Assembly: GCF_001612965.1 (NCBI RefSeq)
Contig: NZ_BDBL01000036.1
Span: forward strand, 1-64,000
Direction of reading: 5' to 3'
DNA from: Nocardia kruczakiae NBRC 101016
GTDB lineage: Bacteria; Actinomycetota; Actinomycetes; Mycobacteriales; Mycobacteriaceae
DNA length: 64,000 nucleotides
Shown here: positions 24,643-33,152 of the stretch, in pieces
Layout of the letters: each line of letters starts with the position of its first letter
Position numbering within the stretch: position 1 is the first letter of the stretch
Notes under the pieces: generated by a model
Seen by the model: the letters and a program-made list of their open reading frames with translations, nothing else
Database searches by the model: none
Told to the model about the DNA's origin: nothing
Made by a program: the position numbers and the translations under genes

Positions 24643-24984
24643 TCAGGCGGCGTCAGTGTGGTGGCTGGTGAAGTTCACGCGGGTGTCGTCGGCGTCGAGG
24701 GCAATGTTGAGGGTGGCGTCGAGGGCTTCGGCGAGTTTGGCGAGCAGGGGGAGTGTCGGCACGGTGTCGGAGCCTTCGATACGCGAGATCTTGGCCTGTG
24801 TGAGGCCGGCGCGTTCGGCAAGTTCAGCCTGGGTGAGTTCCAGTTCGGTTCGGCGATCGTAGACGGCCTTGGCCAGCGCCATGGAGAGCTGGATCTCGCG
24901 GCGGGCCTCGGTGACGTCGTCGGGTTCGGTGTAGCCCCCGGCGAGTTTGCGTTCCCGGAGGGTCTTCCAGCGTGCGTGACTCAT
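24643..24984 (-). CDS. HigA-type antitoxin, XRE helix-turn-helix
   Basis: 113 residues. The N-terminal third is charged, and the helix-turn-helix is ELTQAELAERAGLTQAKISRIEGSD (cut here). The pattern LPLLAKLAEALDATLNI is typical of HigA-like antitoxins. Its ATG at 24984 overlaps the toxin stop by four bases (ATGA), so it is translationally coupled as the second gene of a toxin-first pair. It should bind both the toxin and the shared promoter. Confidence 0.86.
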   Translation of the reverse strand: MSHARWKTLRERKLAGGYTEPDDVTEARREIQLSMALAKAVYDRRTELELTQAELAERAGLTQAKISRIEGSDTVPTLPLLAKLAEALDATLNIALDADDTRVNFTSHHTDAA

Positions 24985-25364
24985 CGGTCCAATTCTCCCT
25001 TCTCGATCGTCCGAACGAATTCCTGATGGGCGGGCGTGTGTTCGGCCTCGCAGGTCTGTTGGGCGATTTTTGCGCGTTTCACTTCGGCGCCTTCTCGCAT
25101 ACGAGTCTTTCGGAACACTGTCAGCAGGATGGCTCGCCGCCCAGGTGCGAGCCAGTAGGTGATTCGGATGGCTGCACCGTCCAGGGTTGGGCGTAGCTCG
25201 CGAACCCGGTCGCCGAGATATCGGGCGTAGGGCTCGCCCAGTGACTCTGCTTGCTCAGCCAGCAGGCCCACGTATTCATCGATCTTGAGAAAGTGCTTGG
25301 CAGGCAGCGCCTCCAGCCAATCCCGCACCTCGGATTCGATTTCCACGGTGAACAGTTCACCCAT
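24981..25364 (-). CDS. HigB/RelE-type toxin (phage-derived Gp49-like)
   Basis: 127 residues from ATG 25364. The beginning FTVEIESEVRDWLEALP, then VRELRPTLDGAAIRITYWLAPGRRAILLTVFRKTRMRE and the tail EVKRAKIAQQ are typical of RelE-superfamily mRNA interferases of the HigB type. These cut mRNA on the ribosome. The toxin precedes the antitoxin, as in higBA loci. It lies in the presumed old insertion downstream of ssrA, a common neighbourhood for such modules. Confidence 0.86.
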   Translation of the reverse strand: MGELFTVEIESEVRDWLEALPAKHFLKIDEYVGLLAEQAESLGEPYARYLGDRVRELRPTLDGAAIRITYWLAPGRRAILLTVFRKTRMREGAEVKRAKIAQQTCEAEHTPAHQEFVRTIEKGELDR

Positions 25365-25488
25365 GACACCCACGGTATATGTCGTCGACAACATGCGGCA
25401 ACAGGGCAAGCATCACTGCAGTCGCATAACCGGACGCCGCCATCGCAACTTTCGGCTTGCGGCTGTCAACGAGGGTAGAACTGACAGC

Positions 25489-26568
25489 GTGACGCGGTAT
25501 GCATATGAGCAGGGGGCCGGGGCACTTGTCGCGAGTTGGGGGACCGGCAGGGGGGATGTGGCCGAGACGGTCGCGACTCTGCCGCGGACGGTGGAGGCGG
25601 AGGTCGCGCTGGCGCTGGCGGCGGCGCTGACGAAGCTGTCGGAGTATCAGTGGCGGACCTATACGCATCCGGCGTCGGCGGCGGGGGATCCGGAGGTGCC
25701 GAACAGTGTGGCGTGGCATCGTGCCGAGGAGCGCAACCGGTTCCCGGAGGTGGAGGCGGCCGTGCGGGAACCCAATCTGCCGGACGCGGACGGGATGATG
25801 GCGGTCTGCTACAGCGTGATCGAGGAGGCGGCGCATCGGATCGGGCGGGTGGCGCATCTGATCGGCGACGCGACGCTGGTGGATGCCCTGGTCGCCGAGG
25901 TGCGCACCGAGCAGGCGGCGATCGAGGCGGCGGAGCTGGGCGATCTGTCCGGGCGGGCCAGGCAGGCGGTGGAGTTGTCGCGGGCCGACATTTCGCCGGT
26001 GCAGGTGCACGCGGCCGATGCGCTGCTCTACGCCGACCCGCTCGCCTCCATCGACCGGTTCACCGATATCGACCCGGCCGCCGCCGCGGTGGCCGCCGCG
26101 CGCTGGCTGTATCTCGCCGCTCAGGTCGCAGCCGAGGTGGCTGAGGTGCATCCCGTGCACGTGGTCGCGGAGGCGGACAACCTCGAGGCGTTTCAGGTGG
26201 AGACGCCGACGCTGGTGCTGGAGCGGCTGTGCGCGGGTGAGAGCCCCACCGAGGTGGTGGTCGACCTGATCGCCGACGCGCTCGCCGCCGCGGAAGGCCG
26301 GGTGCGCAACCCGGCCCGGATCGTGGAGGCCGCCGAGGCGATCGAAAGACGTTTGCGCGGAGAGGAACTCGACGAGGAGGGACTCACCGCGATCACCGAC
26401 GAGTTCCGCATTTCCAGTCTCGATCCGGCCCGTCCGGCCGTCGACCTCCTGGAGGATCTGCTGGACGGCATTCGCGGCTGCTGGCTGCTCTACCAGGAGG
26501 AGTACGAGTCGGGGTTCGAGGACCTGGTGCGCGCCGAAGGCGACAAGCAGGGTACGCCGCGGCTGTAG
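25489..26568 (+). CDS. Hypothetical acidic helical protein, 359 residues
   Basis: GTG 25489 is chosen because translation before it runs into the toxin promoter region. The protein is almost entirely predicted helix, rich in Ala/Glu, with no signal peptide. Recurrent patterns are VEAEVALALAAALTKLSEYQW, AARWLYLAAQVAAEVAEV and LCAGESPTEVVVDLIADAL. I do not recognise a family. Coding character is clear from regular codon use. It may be a cytoplasmic scaffold or sensor, but nothing in the context says more. Confidence 0.75.
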   Translation: MTRYAYEQGAGALVASWGTGRGDVAETVATLPRTVEAEVALALAAALTKLSEYQWRTYTHPASAAGDPEVPNSVAWHRAEERNRFPEVEAAVREPNLPDADGMMAVCYSVIEEAAHRIGRVAHLIGDATLVDALVAEVRTEQAAIEAAELGDLSGRARQAVELSRADISPVQVHAADALLYADPLASIDRFTDIDPAAAAVAAARWLYLAAQVAAEVAEVHPVHVVAEADNLEAFQVETPTLVLERLCAGESPTEVVVDLIADALAAAEGRVRNPARIVEAAEAIERRLRGEELDEEGLTAITDEFRISSLDPARPAVDLLEDLLDGIRGCWLLYQEEYESGFEDLVRAEGDKQGTPRL

Positions 26569-26632
26569 CCGACCTGGAGTTCTAGGCGCAGGGCGAGGAG
26601 AGCCGGTCCCGCGGCAGGTTCGCACGGACCGC

Positions 26633-27322
26633 TCAGGCCCCTGGCTCTCCGTAGGCCGCCGCGATCTCCTTCGACTCGCTCCATTTGCTGTAGGTGGGCG
26701 ATTGGGGCCAGCCCTCCGGGGAGTCCTGCCATTCCTCCTGCCGCCCGTAGGGCAGCAGGTCGATCAGGGCGAAGCTGTAGCCGAGATGTTCGGTGCCGCG
26801 GCCGTCGGTGTGCCAGGTGCGGTAGACCGTGTCGCCGTCGCGGAGGAAGACGTTGACCGCGAAGCCGCCGCCGGGCGGTGCGCCGACGTCCGCGCCGAAG
26901 GAGCTGTTCGCGGTCGAGTACCAGGTCATCGCGTTGCCCACGCGCCGCTTGTAGGCCAGTGCCTCGTCGATCGGTCCCTGGGTGACGATGACGAAGCGGG
27001 CGTCCCAGTTGTCCAGGAACTCCAATCGGGTGAATTGCGAGGTGAATCCGGTGCAACCGGGGCATTGCCACGTCTCGCCCGGGAACCACATGTGGTTGTA
27101 GACGATCAGCTGCGACTTGCCGTCGAAGACGTCCGCGAGCCGAACCGGCCCCTCCTCGCCCTCGAGGGTGTAGTCGGGCATCTTCACCATCGGCAGGCGG
27201 CGGCGGGCGGCCGCGATCGCGTCGAGTTCCCGAGTGGCCGCCTTCTCCCGTACCCGCAGCGCGTCGAGTTCACGCTGCCAGGTCTCGGCGTCGACGACGG
27301 GCGGCAGTGCTGTGGTGCTCAT
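26633..27322 (-). CDS. DUF899 thioredoxin-like protein
   Basis: 229 residues from ATG 27322. The stretch LPMVKMPDYTLEGEEGPVRLADVF, YNHMWFPGETWQCPGCTGFTSQ (with a CPGC redox pair) and YSTANSSFGADVG with a following FLRDGDTVYRTWHT are hallmarks of DUF899, a thioredoxin-fold family. The CPGC motif suggests thiol redox activity, though no substrate is known. It is transcribed in the same direction as, and 73 bases downstream of, the GlxA-type regulator, which may control it. Confidence 0.88.
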   Translation of the reverse strand: MSTTALPPVVDAETWQRELDALRVREKAATRELDAIAAARRRLPMVKMPDYTLEGEEGPVRLADVFDGKSQLIVYNHMWFPGETWQCPGCTGFTSQFTRLEFLDNWDARFVIVTQGPIDEALAYKRRVGNAMTWYSTANSSFGADVGAPPGGGFAVNVFLRDGDTVYRTWHTDGRGTEHLGYSFALIDLLPYGRQEEWQDSPEGWPQSPTYSKWSESKEIAAAYGEPGA

Positions 27323-27395
27323 GGGTCCTCCCTGACCGTTCGGCTTGCGAGTTGTAGATACAGACGTGACCCAGCTCCGGAACTCATCGGTCGAT

Positions 27396-28367
27396 TCACG
27401 AACGGGTGCGGCGGAAGGTGGTGCGGTAGTCCCCGGGGCGTTGTCCGGTGTGTGCGGCGAACAGGGCGGCGAAGGTGCCCGCATCCCGGTATCCGACGGC
27501 GCCGCAGATGTCGGCGACCGTGCGGTCGGTGGTTTCGAGCAGATGGCGGGCGCGGCGCACGCGCGCGGACTGCAGATAGTCGAGCGGGCTGTGTCCGGTC
27601 TCGTCGGCGAAGCGCCGCAGCAGGGTGCGGGTGCTCACGTGGAAGGTGTTGGCCAGTGCGGTGAGGTCGTAGCGGGTGGAGAGATGGCGGTCGAGGTGAC
27701 GCATCACCCTGCGGGAGAACGTATTTCCGGGTTGCGGCAGCAGGTGGGCGTCGACATACGGGGTCTGTGACGAGCGGGCGTCGTCGACGAGGGCGATCCG
27801 GGCGGTGGTCCGCGCGACCCGTGGGCCGCTGTGGCGTGCGATCAAATCCAGCGCGAAGTCGTACATGGCGCTGAACGCGGCCGTCGTCGTCACACCGCGG
27901 TCGGTGACGACCAGTCGATCAGCCCGGATATCGGCCTCCGGGCACTGCTGCGCGAGTTCGTCGGCGAACAACCAGGCCGTCGTCGCCTGCCGGCCCGCGA
28001 GCAGGCCCGCCCGGGCGAGCAGGAAGGCGCCCACGCAGATCGATACGACGGCGCCGCCCGCGGCGGTATGGTCGCGGATCGCGGCGATCTCGGCGGTGAG
28101 CGGTGGCAGCCGGGCATCCGGATCGAGCCCCGGAACGAGTTCGAAGCCCGGCACCACGAGGATGTCGACCTCCCGCAACGGTGAAACCGCCAGTGCCACA
28201 CCGCCGGAGGCCACCACTCGGCGCCGCGGCGAGACCACCGTCACCTCGTACCCCGCGCGGTCCGGACCCGCGACATGCGCGGCCATCGTCAGCAGATCGG
28301 GAATCCCGAACACCTCGGACGCGAAGCAGCCCGGATATGCCAGCACCCCGACCCGGTACGCGCTCAC
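27396..28367 (-). CDS. GlxA-type AraC regulator with DJ-1/PfpI domain
   Basis: 323 residues, GTG start. The N-terminal ~190 residues are a DJ-1/PfpI (type-1 glutamine amidotransferase-like) fold, with the nucleophile elbow in ISICVGAFLLARAGLL and the VVPGFELVPGL strand. The C-terminal ~110 residues carry the two AraC helix-turn-helices: DLTALANTFHVSTRTLLRRF and TVADICGAVGYRDAGTFAALF. The Cys in ICVGAF is at the usual nucleophile site, so a covalent ligand cannot be excluded. Its start faces the dienelactone-hydrolase-like gene across a 90-base gap. Confidence 0.9.
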   Translation of the reverse strand: MSAYRVGVLAYPGCFASEVFGIPDLLTMAAHVAGPDRAGYEVTVVSPRRRVVASGGVALAVSPLREVDILVVPGFELVPGLDPDARLPPLTAEIAAIRDHTAAGGAVVSICVGAFLLARAGLLAGRQATTAWLFADELAQQCPEADIRADRLVVTDRGVTTTAAFSAMYDFALDLIARHSGPRVARTTARIALVDDARSSQTPYVDAHLLPQPGNTFSRRVMRHLDRHLSTRYDLTALANTFHVSTRTLLRRFADETGHSPLDYLQSARVRRARHLLETTDRTVADICGAVGYRDAGTFAALFAAHTGQRPGDYRTTFRRTRS

Positions 28368-28457
28368 GACCCGCCTCCTCGTCCGATGGCGAGATTACCT
28401 CTCGATCTGGCGAACCCGCCGATCGCTTTACCGTCGATTCCGGCCGACGCTGACCGA

Positions 28458-29276
28458 ATGACTATCGACGACAACCCGATCGCCGCCTTCGCGCCCCGTC
28501 TCGTCGACGTGGACGGGGTGAGCAAGACCGTCTACACGGCCGGATCCGGTCCGGCCGTCGTGGTGATGCCGGAGATGCCGGGCATCAGCCCCGACGTTCT
28601 GCGGCTCGCGCGCTGGATCCGCGATGCGGGTTTCACCGTGTACCTGCCGTCGCTGTTCGGCGTCGACGGCGCCTATCCGACGGTCGACGACGGCGCCGAA
28701 GTCGTGCGGCGTGCCTGCGTGAGTGCCGAATTCCGTGCCTTCGCGGGCGGGGGCACCAGTCCCGTCACCCGATGGCTGCGCGGACTCGCGCGGCTGGCCC
28801 ACGACGAATGCGGCGGCCCCGGAGTCGGCGCGCTCGGACTGTGTTTCACCGGCAATTTCGCGCTCACCATGACCCTCGAACCGGCCGTCGTCGCGCCGGT
28901 GGTGAATCATCCCTCGCTGCCGCTCGACGATCCGGCCGGGCTCGAGCTGAGCGACGAGGACGCGACCGCGATCCGCGACCGAATCCGCCGCGACGGTCTC
29001 ACGGTCCTTGCCTACCGTTTCGACAACGACCGCTGGTGCACCGGCCGCCGCTTCGCCGCCTACCGGGCACTGCTCGGCGACGCCTTCGACGGCCGCGTGC
29101 TGGCGGGCGATTCCGCCAACCCCGCCCCACCGCCGTTCTTCCGCGACATCGTCCAGACCCCGCACAGCATCGTCACCGCGCACTTCGTCGACGAGGAGGG
29201 CCACCCCACCCGCGCGGCCCGCGACGAGATTCTCGAATTCCTCAGCGCGCGCCTGCACACACCGGCAACGGAGTAG
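28458..29276 (+). CDS. Dienelactone-hydrolase family protein
   Basis: 272 residues from ATG 28458. The alpha/beta-hydrolase fold has the DLH-type nucleophile Cys in GALGLCFTGNFAL, where other hydrolases have Ser. Asp candidates and a late His (EEGHPTR) complete a Cys-His-Asp triad. DLH proteins open lactone rings in aromatic catabolism, but many relatives have other hydrolytic roles. It is divergent from the GlxA-type regulator, so joint control is likely. Confidence 0.82.
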   Translation: MTIDDNPIAAFAPRLVDVDGVSKTVYTAGSGPAVVVMPEMPGISPDVLRLARWIRDAGFTVYLPSLFGVDGAYPTVDDGAEVVRRACVSAEFRAFAGGGTSPVTRWLRGLARLAHDECGGPGVGALGLCFTGNFALTMTLEPAVVAPVVNHPSLPLDDPAGLELSDEDATAIRDRIRRDGLTVLAYRFDNDRWCTGRRFAAYRALLGDAFDGRVLAGDSANPAPPPFFRDIVQTPHSIVTAHFVDEEGHPTRAARDEILEFLSARLHTPATE

Positions 29277-29431
29277 CGCCACGATCGGCGCCGTCCTCGA
29301 CGTTGCCGGGCGATAGCGGTATCGCACCCGGAAAGCCCTCCGCGGCACCGGATTCTGCGTCCGCACGCGTAGTCGGCTACAGTTCCGGGAACTCTGGAAG
29401 TGATGGGGAGCACTCACGATCGGGGATGGCA

Positions 29432-32218
29432 ATGGCGGACCGCGAGCGCTTTATCCGCAAGTATCTGAAGGCGTTGCGGGCGGTCTACGTTCCGGATGAG
29501 CGACCGCGGATTCTGCCGACCCTGGTGCGCCGCCGGAAGAATCGGCGGCTGCCGCCGCCGATCGTGCGGCTGATCGCGCCGGAGACAACCGAATTCGACC
29601 GCACCACCGGTCTGCTGCCGCGCACGGGGGAGTGGCTGTCCGAACCCGGAGGACGGCGGGCGGTGCCGCGGGCGATGATCGACGTCGCCGACGCACTGCC
29701 GGATATGTTCACTCCCGGTTTCGCCCCCGCCGGCGATCAGGAATTGGAGGGGCATTGCCTGCCGATCCTGCACGACCTCTATACCTGCTTCGCCAGCGAC
29801 GATACGGCCATGGGGCCCATCCCGTTTCCCCGCTACCGCACCGCCGACTGGCTGACCAGGCAGCGGTTGCGGGGTTCGGCGACCGACGCGTCCGATGAAC
29901 TGCGGGAACGGCTGCCACAGCTGCTGCGGGGGAAGCCGTCGGCCGATCGTTCCGCGACCGCACTGGGCGCGGTGGGCGGCACGGTTGCCCGGGTCCTGAC
30001 TGTGCTGTTGTCGGTGTGGCCGGTGGTGCGATTGTGGTTGTTCGTGAGCTCGCATATTCCGGGACTCTCGCGGGTGAGCTACTGGTTCATGCACCAGCGC
30101 TACCTGTCTCCGGGCCTGTCGCACAGCTTCGTCGGCTTCGGAGTCCGTCTGACCGAGCCGATGCGAGCCCGGGAGAACAAGGACCAGATCGCGAAGCTGC
30201 TGCTGAACGCGTTTCTCGAGGATTTGCGTGCGGCCTATCGACGAGTGCCGTGGCGGCCTTCGGGGTGGCGGCGCACCGCCTACCCGGTCGCGCTCCTCGA
30301 CGGCGTCACCGCTGACGACGGCGCCGACCGCATGATCCGATTCCTCAACGAGATCCGCAACGAGACAGGGCTTTTCGATCCGCTGGTGATCGTGGCACGA
30401 ATCGAACATTCGACCGAGTCACCGGATGCGCGATTCGACGATCTCGGTGTCACGGTCGACGGTGAAACTCAGGATCCGCTGCTCTCGTGGCGAGACGATA
30501 TCGACGAGAGCCGCCGCCATCGCAACACCGACAGCTGGTATCTCACGCTGCCCCTTCCGGAGTCGCTGAGCACATCCCTGCCGCGGTTCGATCGGTCCGA
30601 TCTGGCCTATCCGCCCGCACCGCCGTGGGCGGCCCGCCGTTCGATGGTGGCCGCGGTGGCGCTGCTGCCGGTCGTCGCCCTGGTGGCGGCGGCGGTCGCC
30701 GTCGTCCAGCCGCGGCTCATCGCCGGATGTACCGCGTCGCCGTGGCGGTCCGGGGTGGATGTCACCGTGCGTGGCACCGAGTGTGTCGGACTGAGTAGTT
30801 CTGCGGCACAGATCTTTTCCGACGATCTCGAACTCGGCGAGATGCAGCGCGAGGTCTTCCACCAGAACGACGTGGCCGCCCGGTTGCGCCATGACAATCC
30901 GCGCCGGCCCCTCGTCACGCTGGTCTACTTCGCCGGGATGACCTACGTCGATCGCAACGGGCGCTACCCCCACGCCCAGGCCGAGGAACTGGCCGGATTG
31001 GCGGTGCGGCAGCGCTGGGCCAACAAACAGAGCGGTGCGTCCGAACCGTTGCTGCGCGTCGTGATAGCCAACGGCGGGACGACCATGCGGTACGCCACCT
31101 GGGTGGTCGACCATCAGATCGCCCGGTTGCTGCGGTCGGATCCGACCGTGGCCGGAGTGATCGGCCTGGACCGCAGTACCGCCGAAACCCGCAGGGCCAT
31201 AGCGAGATTGGGCGAGCTCGGGGTTCCCACCATGGCGACCACCCTGTCCGCAGACGGGCTGGAGGAGGTCTCACCGCTGTATTTCCAGCCCGTACTACCG
31301 AATTCGACGCAGGCGAAGTTGGTCGCCGAGTATGTCCTCGGCGCGCGGAATCTCGATGGCGGTCCCCGCTACGGCAAGGTGAACGTCTACGTCTCCGACG
31401 ACCCGTCCGATATCTACGTCCGCACGTTGGAGAACGATCTGCGCCACGAGCTCGGGGACCGGTTCGGCGAGATCGAACCCTGGTCCGATCAGGGCCAGAT
31501 CCCCAGCCGGCGGATGCCCTGCGCACCGATGGACCACGCGCAGCCGAGCGATCTGCTGTTCTTCGGCGGCCGTAATCCGGATTTCGGCCCCTTCGTCAGC
31601 GCGGTGGCCCAGCACTGCGGCGCCGGCATGCCGCCGATCCTCGCCAACGACACCGCCACCCGTGCGGTGTCGGACAAACTGGTCCAGAATTCGGCGCCGA
31701 CCGGATTTCCCGTGCACTACGTCGCCAAGGGCGTGCCGGCGCTGCTGGCGGGCAGAAACTGTGTGCGCGACGGCGAACCCGTCCGGCCCGCGAGCCCGAA
31801 TATGCACACCCTGTGTTCCGAGCTGCGCGATCTCCGCCGAGCGCTCCCGCATTTCCAGGTGAGCTGGCCCGGTGATCGCACCGGCATCGGATTCGACGTA
31901 GCCGAACTGTTCCTGGGAGCGGTCAAGCGGAACCGGGCTCGGCCGGAGTATTCCGGTGCGGTCGTCAACCGCGCCGCCATCGCGCTCGAACTGCGCCGAG
32001 GTGAGCTCGACGCCGACACCGTGACCGGGAACCTCCGTTTCGACGGCCCCCACGGCCTGGTCAGCGGCGCATCGATCGCGATCCTGATGACCTCGGATCT
32101 CAACGACGCCGAGACCCCGCCGACGTGTTTGCTGCAACTGCCGTTGCCGCCCGACGGCGGCAACGGCTGCCCTCCGGGCACCGGAAGTGACACCGAAACG
32201 TGGGTGCGGCCGGGTTGA
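29432..32218 (+). CDS. 928-residue two-TM protein with extracellular periplasmic-binding-like domain
   Basis: ATG 29432 follows cgggg; ATG 29426 is also possible. The N-terminal half (about 1-415) is cytoplasmic, interrupted by a hydrophobic helix near 190-212 (RVLTVLLSVWPVVRLWLFVS). It holds AYPVALLDGVTADDGADRM and LFDPLVIVARIEH, which look like the Walker-B and sensor strands of STAND-like NTPases, but I find no GxxxxGKT loop. A second helix near 412-434 (MVAAVALLPVVALVAAAVAV) precedes an extracellular type-1 periplasmic-binding-like domain (LVTLVYFAGMTY, VAGVIGLDRSTAETRRAIARL, PTMATTLSADGL, SDLLFFGGRNPDFGPFV). I infer a membrane sensor with an external ligand domain. It stands alone on its strand, with a thioesterase gene next. 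Confidence 0.65.
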   Translation: MADRERFIRKYLKALRAVYVPDERPRILPTLVRRRKNRRLPPPIVRLIAPETTEFDRTTGLLPRTGEWLSEPGGRRAVPRAMIDVADALPDMFTPGFAPAGDQELEGHCLPILHDLYTCFASDDTAMGPIPFPRYRTADWLTRQRLRGSATDASDELRERLPQLLRGKPSADRSATALGAVGGTVARVLTVLLSVWPVVRLWLFVSSHIPGLSRVSYWFMHQRYLSPGLSHSFVGFGVRLTEPMRARENKDQIAKLLLNAFLEDLRAAYRRVPWRPSGWRRTAYPVALLDGVTADDGADRMIRFLNEIRNETGLFDPLVIVARIEHSTESPDARFDDLGVTVDGETQDPLLSWRDDIDESRRHRNTDSWYLTLPLPESLSTSLPRFDRSDLAYPPAPPWAARRSMVAAVALLPVVALVAAAVAVVQPRLIAGCTASPWRSGVDVTVRGTECVGLSSSAAQIFSDDLELGEMQREVFHQNDVAARLRHDNPRRPLVTLVYFAGMTYVDRNGRYPHAQAEELAGLAVRQRWANKQSGASEPLLRVVIANGGTTMRYATWVVDHQIARLLRSDPTVAGVIGLDRSTAETRRAIARLGELGVPTMATTLSADGLEEVSPLYFQPVLPNSTQAKLVAEYVLGARNLDGGPRYGKVNVYVSDDPSDIYVRTLENDLRHELGDRFGEIEPWSDQGQIPSRRMPCAPMDHAQPSDLLFFGGRNPDFGPFVSAVAQHCGAGMPPILANDTATRAVSDKLVQNSAPTGFPVHYVAKGVPALLAGRNCVRDGEPVRPASPNMHTLCSELRDLRRALPHFQVSWPGDRTGIGFDVAELFLGAVKRNRARPEYSGAVVNRAAIALELRRGELDADTVTGNLRFDGPHGLVSGASIAILMTSDLNDAETPPTCLLQLPLPPDGGNGCPPGTGSDTETWVRPG

Positions 32219-32266
32219 GTCCACACCACCGCATCGCCGGGATGTGCCGTGCGGTAGTAAGGATCC

Positions 32267-33058
32267 ATGGAGGCCTTCTATCGACCCGATCCCGCGGATC
32301 CCGCGCTGTTCCACTCCACCGAGCTGACTCGCGGTCCGTGGTCGCCGGATGCGCAGCACGCGGGGCCGCCGTCGGCGCTGCTCGGGCACGTGATCGAGCG
32401 CTGTGAGCCGCGGCCGGGATTCCGGGTCGGCCGCGTGGCGGTCGAAATTCTCGGGCCCGTTCCCATCGCGCCGCTGCGGGCCGAGGCGCGGGTGGTGCGG
32501 CCGGGGCGCAGTGTGGAGTTGATCGAGGCCACCGTCGCCACCGACCGCGGGCCGGTGTTGAAGGCGAACGCGTGGCGGTTGCGGGTGGCCGATCCGGAGA
32601 TCGAGGTGCCGGCGGACGCGGTGGCCGTCGGCGCGTATCCCGGGCCGGACACCGTGCCGCACAGTGGGGAGTTTCCCAGCAACCAGCCCGTCGGATTCCA
32701 CACCGGGATCGACTACCGCTTCGTCGCCGGCTCCTTCCAGCAGCCCGGACCGGCGGTGTGCTGGATCAAACTGCGATATCCGATCGTCGCGGGAACCACG
32801 CCGAGCCCGCTGGAGCGGGCCCTCGCGGCAGCGGACTCCGGTAACGGCGTGAGTGCGGTATTGGATTGGGAGCGTTACCTTTTCATCAACACCGACCTCA
32901 CCGTCACGCTGCATCGTGAACCGGTGGGGGAGTGGGTCTGCCTGGATGCGGTCACCTATCCGGAACGCAGCGGTATCGGGATGGCCGAATCCCGGCTCTA
33001 CGACGAGAAGGGACCGGTGGGCCGCAGCACCCAGACCTTGCTGATCGGGAACCGGTAG
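32267..33058 (+). CDS. Acyl-CoA thioesterase family protein
   Basis: 263 residues from ATG 32267. The N-terminal half has AQHAGPPSALLGHVIERCEPRPGFRVGRVAVE, and the C-terminal half LDWERYLFINTDLTVTLHREP, with the second hot-dog region ending GIGMAESRLYDEKGPVGRSTQTLL. This two-hot-dog arrangement fits the TesB-like or acyl-CoA thioesterase families. It probably hydrolyses acyl-CoA in the cytoplasm. It follows the membrane sensor by 48 bases but has its own start, so co-transcription is possible, not shown. Confidence 0.82.
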   Translation: MEAFYRPDPADPALFHSTELTRGPWSPDAQHAGPPSALLGHVIERCEPRPGFRVGRVAVEILGPVPIAPLRAEARVVRPGRSVELIEATVATDRGPVLKANAWRLRVADPEIEVPADAVAVGAYPGPDTVPHSGEFPSNQPVGFHTGIDYRFVAGSFQQPGPAVCWIKLRYPIVAGTTPSPLERALAAADSGNGVSAVLDWERYLFINTDLTVTLHREPVGEWVCLDAVTYPERSGIGMAESRLYDEKGPVGRSTQTLLIGNR

Positions 33059-33152
33059 CGGGCGGGCCGCTGCGCTTCTTCCCGCCACGGGTGACTGTCC
33101 AACCCCCCGGCTACCGTGACGACGTGGACGAGTGTGGCGCTGGAAGCTGTTG

